Below are positions 24,501-31,890 of a stretch of 41,840 nt of DNA, one piece after another. The notes below the pieces were generated by a model, which was not told the DNA's origin, did no database searches, and saw nothing but the letters and a program-made list of their open reading frames with translations. The position numbers and the translations under genes are program-made. Origin of the DNA: a virus; IMG/VR virus record IMGVR_UViG_3300042465_001723, positions 1 to 41,840 of that record; one strand, 5' to 3'. Position 1 is the stretch's first letter. Each line of letters opens with the position of its first letter.

Positions 24501-27190
24501 TTGTTTCTTCTGCTGCTGCACAGCTACAAAAGAAAGTGCCTGTCTTAAAGCAAGAGCTTCCTGTATTTCAACCCGCTACAAGAAAAGAAGCAGCGTTCAA
24601 TGACTCTGGCCCTTTGAAGATGTTTACTGGTATCACCATTAAAGGAAAGCCACAGCCCTTAGAAGAAGAGATAAGCAAGCTAAAAATTCCTTTCAATAAA
24701 ATCTTTACCACCACTGGAGATAAGATTGTAGATGCTAGTGCTCGTAAGGTGATGGCTCCTTTGGTTGTAGATACGTTTACATTGCTTGAGGGTACAGACT
24801 TCTATAGACAGGCTAGCCCTGATGAAAAGAAAATTGCTTTGCAAAACCTGCTTGCTTGGGCACAGAAGAATGCTAAGGAGATTGCTTCTCAAACAGCTAT
24901 GGCAGAAGCCTTTAACAAGGGAGAGCAAGCACGTTTGTTTGCTGTGCAATATAGCAAGCTGCCCCCAGAAGTTAAGAGAGCCACAGCAGAATTCTACAAG
25001 CGAAATATAGGTAAAGACTTGGCAGAAACTAAAGACTATATGTCTGCCTTGTCCATCGCTGCTGCCCTTAAGAAGCAGCCTGAGTTTGCTGGTGGTGGTT
25101 TAGCTAAACAGATGGCTGAGACTCTTATTGGTAAGGGTACAGCTAAGGTGGCTACTAAGTCTGTGATTCAGTCTGCTGATGAGTTGTTGCAGAAAGCAAC
25201 TGACATGGCTGCTAAGGCAGGGGTGTCTATACCTCCTGCTGCTAAGCAGACAGAGGAAGTTCTTCCTGCTGCTAAACAAACAGAAAACTTGCTTAGTCAA
25301 AAGGGAACTGAGGTAGTGGTTCCTGCTGAACAGCAAGTAGCTGGTGTCATTAGCAAACCTGCTGAGGCAAAGCCAAGTGTTATTGATTGGAGCAAATATT
25401 CAGAAGAGCAACTACAACAAGCTGAGTCTTTGTTAAAGACTAGCATGGGGTCGCAGTATCAACTGGATAAGTTTAAAGCTAGCTCTTCTACAGATTACCA
25501 GAAAAGCTTACTAGCTAAGCTGCAAGAAATTGCACCAGAAGGAACAGCCACACCACCAACACCAAAAGATTTGTCTATTGTGTCCCCAGACATTGTCTTC
25601 ACTCCTTTGAACATAAGAGATAAGAAGAGGCTGGCTGAAATACCAGACTTGGGTAAGCTTCCTATGGCTTCAAATGACACCTTCAAAAGAAAAGAATTGC
25701 TTCATAATATTAGACAACTAAGACAAGAAGCTTTCCCTCTTTTGATAGACCAGCTAGACCAGCTTTCGTTTATTAAAGGCGCTAAGCCTTTAGATGATGA
25801 AGTTGTTGCTGTTGCTCAAGGTGAATACAGAGCGGCTAAGGGTAGAGAAGTTGATGTGAATGATGCAGCCTCTGTAGAAGACTTTGCTTCGCTTGCTTCT
25901 AAGCTTCAGAACAAGCTGGATGACTTGCGTATTAAATATAAAGACACACCACCTGTTGTTCTTTATCATGGCAGCAGAACAGAACGTACAAAAGAAAAAC
26001 TAGCAAGAGGTTTCTATGACCCACAAACAAACAAGAAGTCTCATGCAGAGTTGAATGCAGGAGCCATCTCATTCACCAAAGACCCCAACTTGAATTACTT
26101 TGTAGAGAAGTTTGGTGGCAAAGAGCCTAAGAACATTTCACAAACTGTGATGCCATACGCTGAGTATGAATTCAGAAGAGTGAACATGACTCCTGATGCT
26201 TATGACAAACAAGATATAAACTATCTTGCTAGAACAATTACAGGTAGTCCATCTGTAGCTAGACCTCTGAGCATTCCACGATCACAAACATTTAAAGAAA
26301 CAGAAGATGCTTTTATTGAAGCAGACAAGCTTAAGATCACTCAGGATGTGAAAGCTGTGGAAGAGAAGTATGGGCTTATCCAGAAAAGAACAGAAGCTAT
26401 TGACGATGCGTTCAGTAAACTTGAAGCTTATGATGCTGCTCCAATTAGTACAAAGCAAGACCCGCTTGCTTCTTATGAAGCATATAGAAACATCCGCACT
26501 CTTTTCAAAGAGCTTAGAAAACAAAGTGATGTGACATCTACAAAAACAGGCTATGGTCAAAACTATTTAATTGGTTTAGAAAAGTTTGGCCCTGCTCTGA
26601 TTAATATTATTAACGATGTTCAGTTTGCTTTCAAAACTCAGAAGGCTATGAAAGGAAGTGACAAGCCTTCCTTGCTTGCAACCTTTAAAGAGCAGTTAGA
26701 GATTCTTACTAAGAAGCAAATAAACCCAATCACTGGAGATTTGGACATGGCTACAGTGAAGGAAAAGACTAAGGCTATGAATAAAATTCAGCAGCTTACT
26801 CCTAAGCTTAACAAGGGTGGTGCTTTAGGACTAAAGAAAGACAGCACACAAGGTGGACTAGCACCATATGGTGTTAGACACAGTGGTGAAGGTGTTAAAG
26901 GTAAGGGATTTTTTGGTTCTCTCCCAACTAAACAGGGAGATGTGGCTACAGAAATGTCTTCTGAGTTTGAATATAAAGGAAAGAATGTAGAGCATCCCCT
27001 CATTGTGCCTACATTAAATAAAGCTGAGCTTGATCATCTGTTGTCTGGTAAGCAACCTACAGAAGCCATCTACTCAAAAGCACAAGCCTTCGCAAAGAAA
27101 AGAATAGATGAGGGTAAGGGTACGTTTGCTGAGCCTACAGAGATACGCTATCCTGTGCCTGATCAAAAGGGACTAGCTTCTAGAAAATAG
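21551..27190 (+). CDS. Giant internal virion protein with candidate ADP-ribosyltransferase domain
   Basis: A 1879-residue protein, probably packaged and ejected into the host. Residues 1-120 are Pro-rich and disordered. Regions near 200-235 and 330-365 are Gly/Ala-rich and hydrophobic. Residues about 630-930 form a helical block including GSTVIPFPRFMANAM and GAIGTAAIYAAYK; it resembles domains of large polyvalent phage proteins. Residues about 1460-1545 look like an ADP-ribosyltransferase: VVLYHGS (His1473), GAISFTKDPN (Ser1507-Thr1509) and EYE (1538-1540). A C-terminal domain (about 1770-1860, VEHPLIVPTLNKAELDHLL) recurs in other phage proteins with no known role. Nothing here resembles the lysozyme-type domain found in some internal proteins. 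The gene ends the late block. Confidence 0.65.
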   Translation: MPLVDDFESFIATPSEQPTPASPPLQESIANAFETFKQTSSALKPSEAPTEVPSFGGYRSRAGVGRTPAPAPVTEPTPAKPSVLDIAKQSSIQAKASNLERQKKIEEGQFSFKDLSEKPDTFKAINDYAVARFGKEGTMLPNETKDDYVKRWAGHMRMLSFGNLISGTQELQYLNNASQEDLLKAKKAYDIFDSTASYFSAKGQKGFTPVLDALGSIVSDPTTAISLGAGTIAKNVFAKEAATKGLRAALTSRLGATAAVTVPTVEGTGAALSNVQEQRRKLITQDAANKDSRAKVEQAKQVVAQLPPEQQKELTDQIKEVETTLAAEEKKVAEGINLAEVGTAGTIGAVAGTAETAGLLTAARLATGKTPVNELDAILAQRQQAARGRIEPQMDVSVPPPKVEITPKDPTETQLEDAYDIFEGRKLLDKEGDPTAIAEMQIRNDVNKKAAQIAGNIWSQVPELAPKADQKVSDAVKNVFMNIDNIDDVVLRDALSNAGVTPEEFARMNRTTAGDAGRTLQAYSVLARIQNKLKNIDPAAAKEVDLMYGKRNTLTSAFTGLYDLSLRLDRELKALMVSQVATTIRNGYSGLAVVTFGTASEAVESALYRMGKTAYELGSGKPLTGSFTGGIKGVYDDAVRTAFYLGQGNLSSDVAERLLAGSPTLRGRILRTVGENEAAELSKVAQIANTLNVAQDAFFRKAIFTASVEKQLSRVGIDMYDVMAQGKNIPIDVLKNATDEALAATFSKMPTQGIMFHGVKFIEALGPVGSTVIPFPRFMANAMSWTYKHSPMGIFSGAGDIAKGSAMLKAGNEEGQRYLMQGLENTSKGAIGTAAIYAAYKYRQENQDTNWYDVKNPDGSTVDARALFPAAPFLAMGDYLVKFGKARTDEFKTKEFLEAMTGFKVPAGTSAWLGDKFAESLSNMQTGEGSADTKVATFFGEWAGQYLGRALIPLQQVSDLFGAIDRDETLPRDAYQIPAGEEGFVSSAAAQLQKKVPVLKQELPVFQPATRKEAAFNDSGPLKMFTGITIKGKPQPLEEEISKLKIPFNKIFTTTGDKIVDASARKVMAPLVVDTFTLLEGTDFYRQASPDEKKIALQNLLAWAQKNAKEIASQTAMAEAFNKGEQARLFAVQYSKLPPEVKRATAEFYKRNIGKDLAETKDYMSALSIAAALKKQPEFAGGGLAKQMAETLIGKGTAKVATKSVIQSADELLQKATDMAAKAGVSIPPAAKQTEEVLPAAKQTENLLSQKGTEVVVPAEQQVAGVISKPAEAKPSVIDWSKYSEEQLQQAESLLKTSMGSQYQLDKFKASSSTDYQKSLLAKLQEIAPEGTATPPTPKDLSIVSPDIVFTPLNIRDKKRLAEIPDLGKLPMASNDTFKRKELLHNIRQLRQEAFPLLIDQLDQLSFIKGAKPLDDEVVAVAQGEYRAAKGREVDVNDAASVEDFASLASKLQNKLDDLRIKYKDTPPVVLYHGSRTERTKEKLARGFYDPQTNKKSHAELNAGAISFTKDPNLNYFVEKFGGKEPKNISQTVMPYAEYEFRRVNMTPDAYDKQDINYLARTITGSPSVARPLSIPRSQTFKETEDAFIEADKLKITQDVKAVEEKYGLIQKRTEAIDDAFSKLEAYDAAPISTKQDPLASYEAYRNIRTLFKELRKQSDVTSTKTGYGQNYLIGLEKFGPALINIINDVQFAFKTQKAMKGSDKPSLLATFKEQLEILTKKQINPITGDLDMATVKEKTKAMNKIQQLTPKLNKGGALGLKKDSTQGGLAPYGVRHSGEGVKGKGFFGSLPTKQGDVATEMSSEFEYKGKNVEHPLIVPTLNKAELDHLLSGKQPTEAIYSKAQAFAKKRIDEGKGTFAEPTEIRYPVPDQKGLASRK

Positions 27191-27322
27191 GTTGTTGGTG
27201 GCTACTGGGCCAGTCTATTCACCACCGCAATCTGCAATGGAACCACCAACACAGGTGAAGACTAGTCTTGGATGAACCCAATTAAATGCCACTGAAGGCA
27301 AGTTGCCAGTCTTCACTCATCT
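27191..27322. other. Structured intergenic region between converging gene blocks
   Basis: Several nested inverted repeats: GTTGGTGG (27194-27201) with CCACCAAC (27243-27250); ACTGGGCCAGT (27204-27214); AAGACTAGTCTT (27258-27269, a perfect palindrome); GTGAAGACT (27255-27263) with AGTCTTCAC (27308-27316). No T-run is seen, so an intrinsic terminator is not clear. A structured RNA, a bidirectional terminator or a recombination site are possible. Confidence 0.5.
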
Positions 27323-27397
27323 TGGTAGGGCATACAGGAATTGAACCTGTATTGATGGCTTAGAAGGCCATTGTACTATCCATTGTACTAATGCCCT
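27323..27397 (-). tRNA. tRNA-Arg(UCU)
   Basis: A complete cloverleaf on the - strand. Acceptor AGGGCAT pairs with ATGCCCT over 7 bp, D stem GTAC/GTAC, anticodon stem ATGGC/GCCAT with loop CTTCTAA (anticodon TCT), 4-base variable region, T stem ACAGG/CCTGT with loop TTCAATT, discriminator A and an encoded CCA; total 75 nt. It reads AGA/AGG. Phage genes here use AGA heavily outside the capsid gene. Confidence 0.93.
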
Positions 27398-27402
27398 AGC
27401 TT

Positions 27403-27588
27403 TCAAGAAGCTTCGTTAAGCTTTCTCAGATTATCAAAATATCCTTTGTCAAATCCCCTCTGCCACTCTTTGCCTTGAGTGGTGTTGGGATTGTATTGGT
27501 TATTCAACCATCCCTTTGTGAATGCAAAATAGCCTTGCTCAAATTGAATACGCAGCGGTGCTGTGCGTTCTACTTTGACAATGTTCAT
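27403..27588 (-). CDS. Small ribosome-modulation-factor-like protein
   Basis: The product is 61 residues, starting at an ATG overlapping the upstream stop by four bases (ATGA). The sequence FEQGYFAFTKGWLNNQYNPN followed by WQRGFDKGYF has the GY-x-A, short loop, NP, W-x-x-GF/GW order seen in bacterial ribosome modulation factor and related phage small proteins. In RMF the protein promotes 70S dimerisation in stationary phase. Here the sequence shares only pattern, so ribosome binding is a suggestion. Last coding gene of the - strand block, just upstream of the tRNA. Confidence 0.55.
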   Translation of the reverse strand: MNIVKVERTAPLRIQFEQGYFAFTKGWLNNQYNPNTTQGKEWQRGFDKGYFDNLRKLNEAS

Positions 27589-28061
27589 AGCTGTTCCTTT
27601 AGCTGAGATATTTTTAAATTCCAACAGTCTGACTTTACCACATATCCATTCGTAGGGTCAACATCTCCCTTCTTCATGAACACAGCATCTTTAAAATATT
27701 GATGTTTTTCATACACACCAAGATACCAACCAACAGAGAAGTCATTCTTCACTCGACAGAAAGCATAGTAGTCACAGTCTTGCTTAATGTTTAGATTAGC
27801 AATGCTGCAATCATATGTTTCCAAAGGAACATAGCCTGTCTGCTTTGTCTTGACATCAATCTTAATTCCACTGTCTAAAACTAAGTCGTAGTCATAAGTG
27901 TTGGCTAGTCTCCCACCCAACACCTGTTGAGCAATAGCTTCACCAATGAAGCCAGCCATGTTGCCAGCCCCCCTGATGATGCTATTGTAAAGCTGCCCCA
28001 TCTCAGCAGCTTTATCTCTCGCTTCCACTAACATAGTGGGAGTGATGACTACTTCTATCAT
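27585..28061 (-). CDS. PD-(D/E)XK nuclease-like protein
   Basis: A 158-residue protein. The catalytic-core pattern is visible: GFIGEAIAQQVLGG with E41, then a beta strand with YDYDLVL (D59), then IKIDVKTK with D69 and K71, which fits the E...D...D-x-K arrangement of this fold. The rest is a mixed alpha/beta region with several Cys. It begins at an ATG overlapping the RNR stop (ATGA). Such phage nucleases may act in DNA processing, host-DNA degradation or recombination; which one is not clear. No helicase domain is fused. Confidence 0.6.
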   Translation of the reverse strand: MIEVVITPTMLVEARDKAAEMGQLYNSIIRGAGNMAGFIGEAIAQQVLGGRLANTYDYDLVLDSGIKIDVKTKQTGYVPLETYDCSIANLNIKQDCDYYAFCRVKNDFSVGWYLGVYEKHQYFKDAVFMKKGDVDPTNGYVVKSDCWNLKISQLKEQL

Positions 28062-29974
28062 CGAACAGGACAAGCGCCAGAAGCACAGTCGTCATCAAGG
28101 CCGATGTTAGCTTCATCAATGGAAGTGATGAGGCGTGTGCTAGCTACCAATTCGTTGTACTGGTCTTCACTGATTTCTTCCAACGGTGCTTGGTGGAAGC
28201 CATGCTCTGAGTGCAACAAGAAAGACAAGCTCTTATGATTGTTCTTGTAATTCTTCTTCAGATATTTACGAATCTCAGGCAGTTCTTCCTTGCGATAGTA
28301 GACAGTGCAGGACACACTATTATCACTCCACACTTCTTGCAACCACTTCACTGTCTCCAGTTGTTGGATGGCTGTCATATCCTTAGCCAACACAGCATGT
28401 TCAGGATGACGGAAGGGGAAAGACACAACCATTGTTGAATGATCAGTGCTGCCATCAAAGTTACGCTGTGGCTCTACAGGGTAGCCATGATCACGACACA
28501 CCTGCACCAATGAATGATTGGATGCAATGCGAATACGTCTAATCATGAAACGAGCATAGGCAGGGTGGCAACCACTGGTGACACCGGGCAACAAAGACAA
28601 TGTGCCAGAGGGCTTCACAGTGGTGAGCTTCACAGATTTATTGAAGCCATGCTTCTGGCTGTAGAAGGCATCAAAGTTACGCAGCTTCTTGTATGCCATA
28701 TCAAGCCAACTCTTCTGTTCTTCAGTGGCTTGCAACACACCAGTGATGCCAATACCCATACGCATGTTCTCATGAACAATGGCTTCTGTCTGTGGCAGAT
28801 GGCAAGGCAAAGCAAGGCTGTGTTTGTTAATACGATAGAGCAATGTAGCCACATCGTTAAACTCTTCTTCGCTTTCAATGTTAGGCAGATAGATTTCTGC
28901 CAAGCAGCAGGTTTCTTTATCAGCCAAGCTTTGTTCAGCACATGGGTTGTAGCCCTGCACTTTAGGGTCTGGATATTCTGTCTCACCCAAGCGTCCAATC
29001 TTACGTGACAGCTTCAAGTTAATCAGGCCATAAGGTTCTCCCTTGCCTTCATAACCATCCCAGAAGAATTCATGCAGGTCGCTGATGTCATCACAGACAA
29101 CAGAGTTGTTGGACATAGCTCTCCATGAGGGAATGTTTCCCATGTCCCATCGCTTAGCCAACAAATATTCCACATCATCAGCATCACCAATGGCAATCTG
29201 TGCTGATCTACGGACATTACCAGCCACCACAATGGAGCCAATGATGTTCATAATGTCCAAGCAATCAATGGGGCGTAGTTGTTTTCCTTTGCGCTTCTCT
29301 AGCACATCAGAGATGTTGTTGATGCCGTTGCACAAATCTTCAGGGCCGCTGGCTGTACCACCAAAGCCTTTGATGGGTGCGCCCTTGCCACGAATAAGCT
29401 GTGTGCTGTAGGTGAAGGTGCTGTCGTTCTCTGTGTCGCTTAGGAGAGCCGCTTTAAGCGTCTTGCCCAAAAGCTTAACCCAACCTTCACGGCTATCTGG
29501 CACAATGAAAGAAGCGTCAGCGGTATCAATACGAGTAGGACGAACAAATCCAGAATTAACGATTGGAAGTTTCTCAACATTTTCCCTTTGGATGTTATAG
29601 CCAACACCACTACCAAGCATCAACAAATCCATAGCCCAAGTGAAAGGCTCAACTGGTTTGTCTATGACAGTGAAGGCACAGTTTTGTAAACTAGCCAAGC
29701 CAAGCTTAGAGACAGTGGGAGTGCCAAGCTGCCACAGGAAACGTCCTGCAACAATGCCTTTTAAACCCAACAGATAGCCCCTTAAACGCTCTTGTTCTGC
29801 TTCGGTGAAGCCACACCCTAGCTGCTCATTGGTGGCCCTTACAACCCTGTCTACTACGTCAGTAAACTCCTCTGTCTTGCTGTTTAAATCTGTCTCATTA
29901 AGTCTTCGTGCGTATGTACGCTTCATTGTTAAATAGCCTACAGTAGACCAAGGCGTTACTACATTAGTATTCAT
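28058..29974 (-). CDS. nrdJ: Adenosylcobalamin-dependent (class II) ribonucleotide reductase
   Basis: A 638-residue monomeric enzyme that reduces ribonucleotides to deoxyribonucleotides, using B12 instead of an iron or glycyl-radical partner. Visible active-site signatures are LQNCAF (C99), NPCAEQ (C345, E347) and a CC pair near 356-357; the C-terminal CASGACPVR provides the redox pair C630 and C635. Order and spacing match Lactobacillus-type class II enzymes, and no separate small subunit or activase gene lies nearby. It follows a terminator and starts an SD-led cistron (GGAG before ATG). The phage therefore depends on host B12 or uptake. No intein is seen. Confidence 0.92.
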   Translation of the reverse strand: MNTNVVTPWSTVGYLTMKRTYARRLNETDLNSKTEEFTDVVDRVVRATNEQLGCGFTEAEQERLRGYLLGLKGIVAGRFLWQLGTPTVSKLGLASLQNCAFTVIDKPVEPFTWAMDLLMLGSGVGYNIQRENVEKLPIVNSGFVRPTRIDTADASFIVPDSREGWVKLLGKTLKAALLSDTENDSTFTYSTQLIRGKGAPIKGFGGTASGPEDLCNGINNISDVLEKRKGKQLRPIDCLDIMNIIGSIVVAGNVRRSAQIAIGDADDVEYLLAKRWDMGNIPSWRAMSNNSVVCDDISDLHEFFWDGYEGKGEPYGLINLKLSRKIGRLGETEYPDPKVQGYNPCAEQSLADKETCCLAEIYLPNIESEEEFNDVATLLYRINKHSLALPCHLPQTEAIVHENMRMGIGITGVLQATEEQKSWLDMAYKKLRNFDAFYSQKHGFNKSVKLTTVKPSGTLSLLPGVTSGCHPAYARFMIRRIRIASNHSLVQVCRDHGYPVEPQRNFDGSTDHSTMVVSFPFRHPEHAVLAKDMTAIQQLETVKWLQEVWSDNSVSCTVYYRKEELPEIRKYLKKNYKNNHKSLSFLLHSEHGFHQAPLEEISEDQYNELVASTRLITSIDEANIGLDDDCASGACPVR

Positions 29975-30002
29975 GTTTCTCCAGTGTATGAATGTTTAGG
30001 GA

Positions 30003-30027
30003 AAATAAAAGGAGCAGAGTTGCTCCT
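30003..30027 (-). terminator. Rho-independent terminator on - strand
   Basis: Read on the - strand: AGGAGCA, loop ACTC, TGCTCCT, then TTTTATTTT. The perfect 7-bp stem (arms 30010-30016 and 30021-30027) with a T-rich tail lies after the small gene ending at 30054 and before the RNR start at 29974, so it splits the early block. Confidence 0.8.
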
Positions 30028-30053
30028 AGAAGGGGATGCAGTTATACACCAAT

Positions 30054-30332
30054 TTATTCTTCGTAGTCTTTCTTTTCTTTCTTTTTTGGTTTCCAGTTAG
30101 TGGATACTAACCTATTAGTAGGAAGGTCGGTTGAATGGGCTGCATCATACAATACCTGATCTTTAATTGGATACCCGTAGATAATTTCCATGAAAGAAAG
30201 AAAGGCTTCCACAGCAGAACACCAAGTATTAGCATCTTCTGTTGAATAAGAAAGCTTAGTGGATTGTCCGTCTGGTGAGACATAAGAAAAAGTATATCTA
30301 ACAGTAGGCGGTGTTTCTAAATATTCTCTCAT
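30054..30332 (-). CDS. Small conserved protein after ThyX, unknown function
   Basis: The product is 92 residues, starting at ATG 30332 (AAAGG upstream), one base after the ThyX stop. It has a beta strand-rich N-terminus (VRYTFSYVSPDGQSTKLSYS), a helix with EDANTWCSAVEAFLSFMEIIYG, and a basic-acidic tail ending KKKEKKDYEE. Its position in a nucleotide-metabolism operon suggests regulation or support of replication, but no domain is recognised. The gene is followed by a terminator. Confidence 0.6.
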   Translation of the reverse strand: MREYLETPPTVRYTFSYVSPDGQSTKLSYSTEDANTWCSAVEAFLSFMEIIYGYPIKDQVLYDAAHSTDLPTNRLVSTNWKPKKKEKKDYEE

Positions 30333-30333
30333 G

Positions 30334-30954
30334 TTAAGACCTTTCAAATAAATTGGGGTACAAAGATGATAGCACAACTTTACATTGCTCTGCTATTTCC
30401 CTATGTTCTTTCTGGGTAGATTCATCACAGCGAATGTCTACATAGTGCAACCAGCTACGCAACGTACCGTTCATGTACATGCGAGACATTGTCAAGCCTT
30501 CTGGCAACACTTTCCTAGCCACCTCTTTAGCTATGCCCATACCAATTGCAGCTTTGTATGCATTGGTAGCTAGCTTCCATGTGGCTACTTGTTGCTCATC
30601 CCACCACCGCCGAAGCTCTCTGTCTTGTGTTGGCAAACTGTTCTGTCTGTTCTTATCGTCTTGCATACGCACTTCACCAGCAGCCCAATCAATTACTTCA
30701 GCATAGCGTTGACTAAACTCTTGAAAGCTAAAGCTTCTGTGACGTAAGATTTGTCTGGCAATATCTCTAGTGGTGTTGATTTCCATACAGATATTTACCA
30801 TTTCAAAAGGACTCCAGTGCTTGTGCTTCATAAGATATTTAAGAAGCTTAGGCGCTGTGTCCTTGTTGTCTTGGTTGTCGGGGTTAGAAACCCGTGCCAT
30901 GTAAGCAACGAGTTCCTCCCCATTCGGTGTAGACCAAATAAGTTTAACGCTCAT
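30334..30954 (-). CDS. thyX: Flavin-dependent thymidylate synthase (ThyX)
   Basis: A 206-residue enzyme that makes dTMP from dUMP with FAD and methylene-tetrahydrofolate. The signature motif RHRxxSxxxxSxRY is complete at residues 71-84 (RHRSFSFQEFSQRY). Start chosen at ATG 30954 (MSVKLIW); a TTG four residues earlier is possible. Near the C-terminus DIRCDESTQKEHREIA matches the family's substrate-binding end (usually ...QxEIR). It starts 11 bases inside the acidic-protein gene, so the two are coupled. Together with the RNR gene it serves deoxynucleotide supply for phage replication. Confidence 0.93.
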   Translation of the reverse strand: MSVKLIWSTPNGEELVAYMARVSNPDNQDNKDTAPKLLKYLMKHKHWSPFEMVNICMEINTTRDIARQILRHRSFSFQEFSQRYAEVIDWAAGEVRMQDDKNRQNSLPTQDRELRRWWDEQQVATWKLATNAYKAAIGMGIAKEVARKVLPEGLTMSRMYMNGTLRSWLHYVDIRCDESTQKEHREIAEQCKVVLSSLYPNLFERS

Positions 30955-31504
30955 ACATAGCTTCAATCTTAGCTAAGTAGTTTTCTGCTTCATGGGGAAT
31001 CATGTAATACCTCAACAACTCTTTGCATGCCTTACGCACATTGTTGGTCATTTCAATATCGTCTTCGTGAGTGGAAGTGTTGAAGTGTGTGTTTACAAAA
31101 CATGATTTGAGTTCATCGACAAACAAGGAGTCCATTTGTTCTGGCTCAAGAGACACCCATTTTTTATTATCATCCGCTACATCTGAATCTGTGTATGCGT
31201 ATGTCTCATCTTCATCAATGCACCATTCTTCTGTTTCTTCGTCATAGTAATACCAAGCATCTTCTTCTTCAACATAGTACCACTCAACACCCTCTTCCTC
31301 ATCGTAGTAGTAGTTTTCATCCACTGCTTCTTCTTCACTGCTATTAAACTCAGGGCTGTACAAAGAGCCTGTCTCAATAGCCTTAGTCAGCATGTCCAAC
31401 AAAGCATAGTTGAGCAAGCAATGCACTGCTTCTTTGTCCATGTCCACATGGAAGTCTGCACTTCCATCTGCGTTTTCTTGATACTGATTCAGTTCAATTT
31501 TCAT
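30944..31504 (-). CDS. Acidic Tyr/Trp-rich protein, unknown function
   Basis: A 186-residue protein with a most unusual middle: residues about 57-110 are almost only Glu, Asp, Tyr, Trp and Val, in imperfect repeats such as WYYVEEEDA and WYYYDEETEE. The flanks are ordinary: an N-terminal helical domain (about 23-45) and a C-terminal helical domain (125-186) with LDMLTKAIETG and VRKACKELLRYY. The charged aromatic block could be a flexible DNA- or protein-mimic arm or a binding tail. The start overlaps the HNH stop (ATGA). Real function unknown. Confidence 0.6.
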   Translation of the reverse strand: MKIELNQYQENADGSADFHVDMDKEAVHCLLNYALLDMLTKAIETGSLYSPEFNSSEEEAVDENYYYDEEEGVEWYYVEEEDAWYYYDEETEEWCIDEDETYAYTDSDVADDNKKWVSLEPEQMDSLFVDELKSCFVNTHFNTSTHEDDIEMTNNVRKACKELLRYYMIPHEAENYLAKIEAMYER

Positions 31505-31890
31505 TTCTGCTTCCTTTTGATTTTTTCCTCGTCAGTTTTTACTTTGTGACAAGGCTTACACAATACCTGTAGATCAGGTAACTCACAAAACATTCGATCA
31601 ATATACACATCCCAACTAATAAACCCTACAGAAGGATCAACCACTGGATGTATATGATCTACTTGCACATCTCCAGCAACAAACTCTTCTGCACACATAG
31701 CACACTTGAAATGCTGTGCTAGTAGCCCTGTCTTCTTATTAGTTTTTCTTCCGATTAATGCGGATTTAAGAGCCGTGTATTTCGGAGGCCACCTACGTGA
31801 GGCTGCTCTTAAAGCAGACGTAATGAAGCTTCTGAATCTAGCGTCTGTCCATTGACCGCCGTTTCTATTCTTGGGGGATAGTTTCGTCAA
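31501..31890 (-). CDS. HNH endonuclease
   Basis: A 129-residue protein with a classic HNH core: CAMC (C63, C66), VDHIHPV (D78, H79) and CKPCH (C111, C114, H115), giving the zinc-knuckle plus catalytic His arrangement. It starts inside the next upstream gene and ends with ATGA overlap with the acidic protein. A basic N-terminus precedes the nuclease domain. It may be a free-standing homing-type nuclease or take part in packaging or host-DNA breakdown. No intron or intein is visible next to it, so homing is not supported. Confidence 0.75.
   Translation of the reverse strand: MTKLSPKNRNGGQWTDARFRSFITSALRAASRRWPPKYTALKSALIGRKTNKKTGLLAQHFKCAMCAEEFVAGDVQVDHIHPVVDPSVGFISWDVYIDRMFCELPDLQVLCKPCHKVKTDEEKIKRKQK

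Noticed and set aside
27323-27397. tRNA as attP core for the integrase
   Set aside because: The tRNA is complete with encoded CCA and lies about 12.6 kb from the recombinase; no partial tRNA repeat is seen. Not supported, though the host site is unknown.
31501-31890. HNH gene as a homing endonuclease in an intron or intein
   Set aside because: Neighbouring genes are not split and no intron ends are visible; it is coupled as a normal operon gene.
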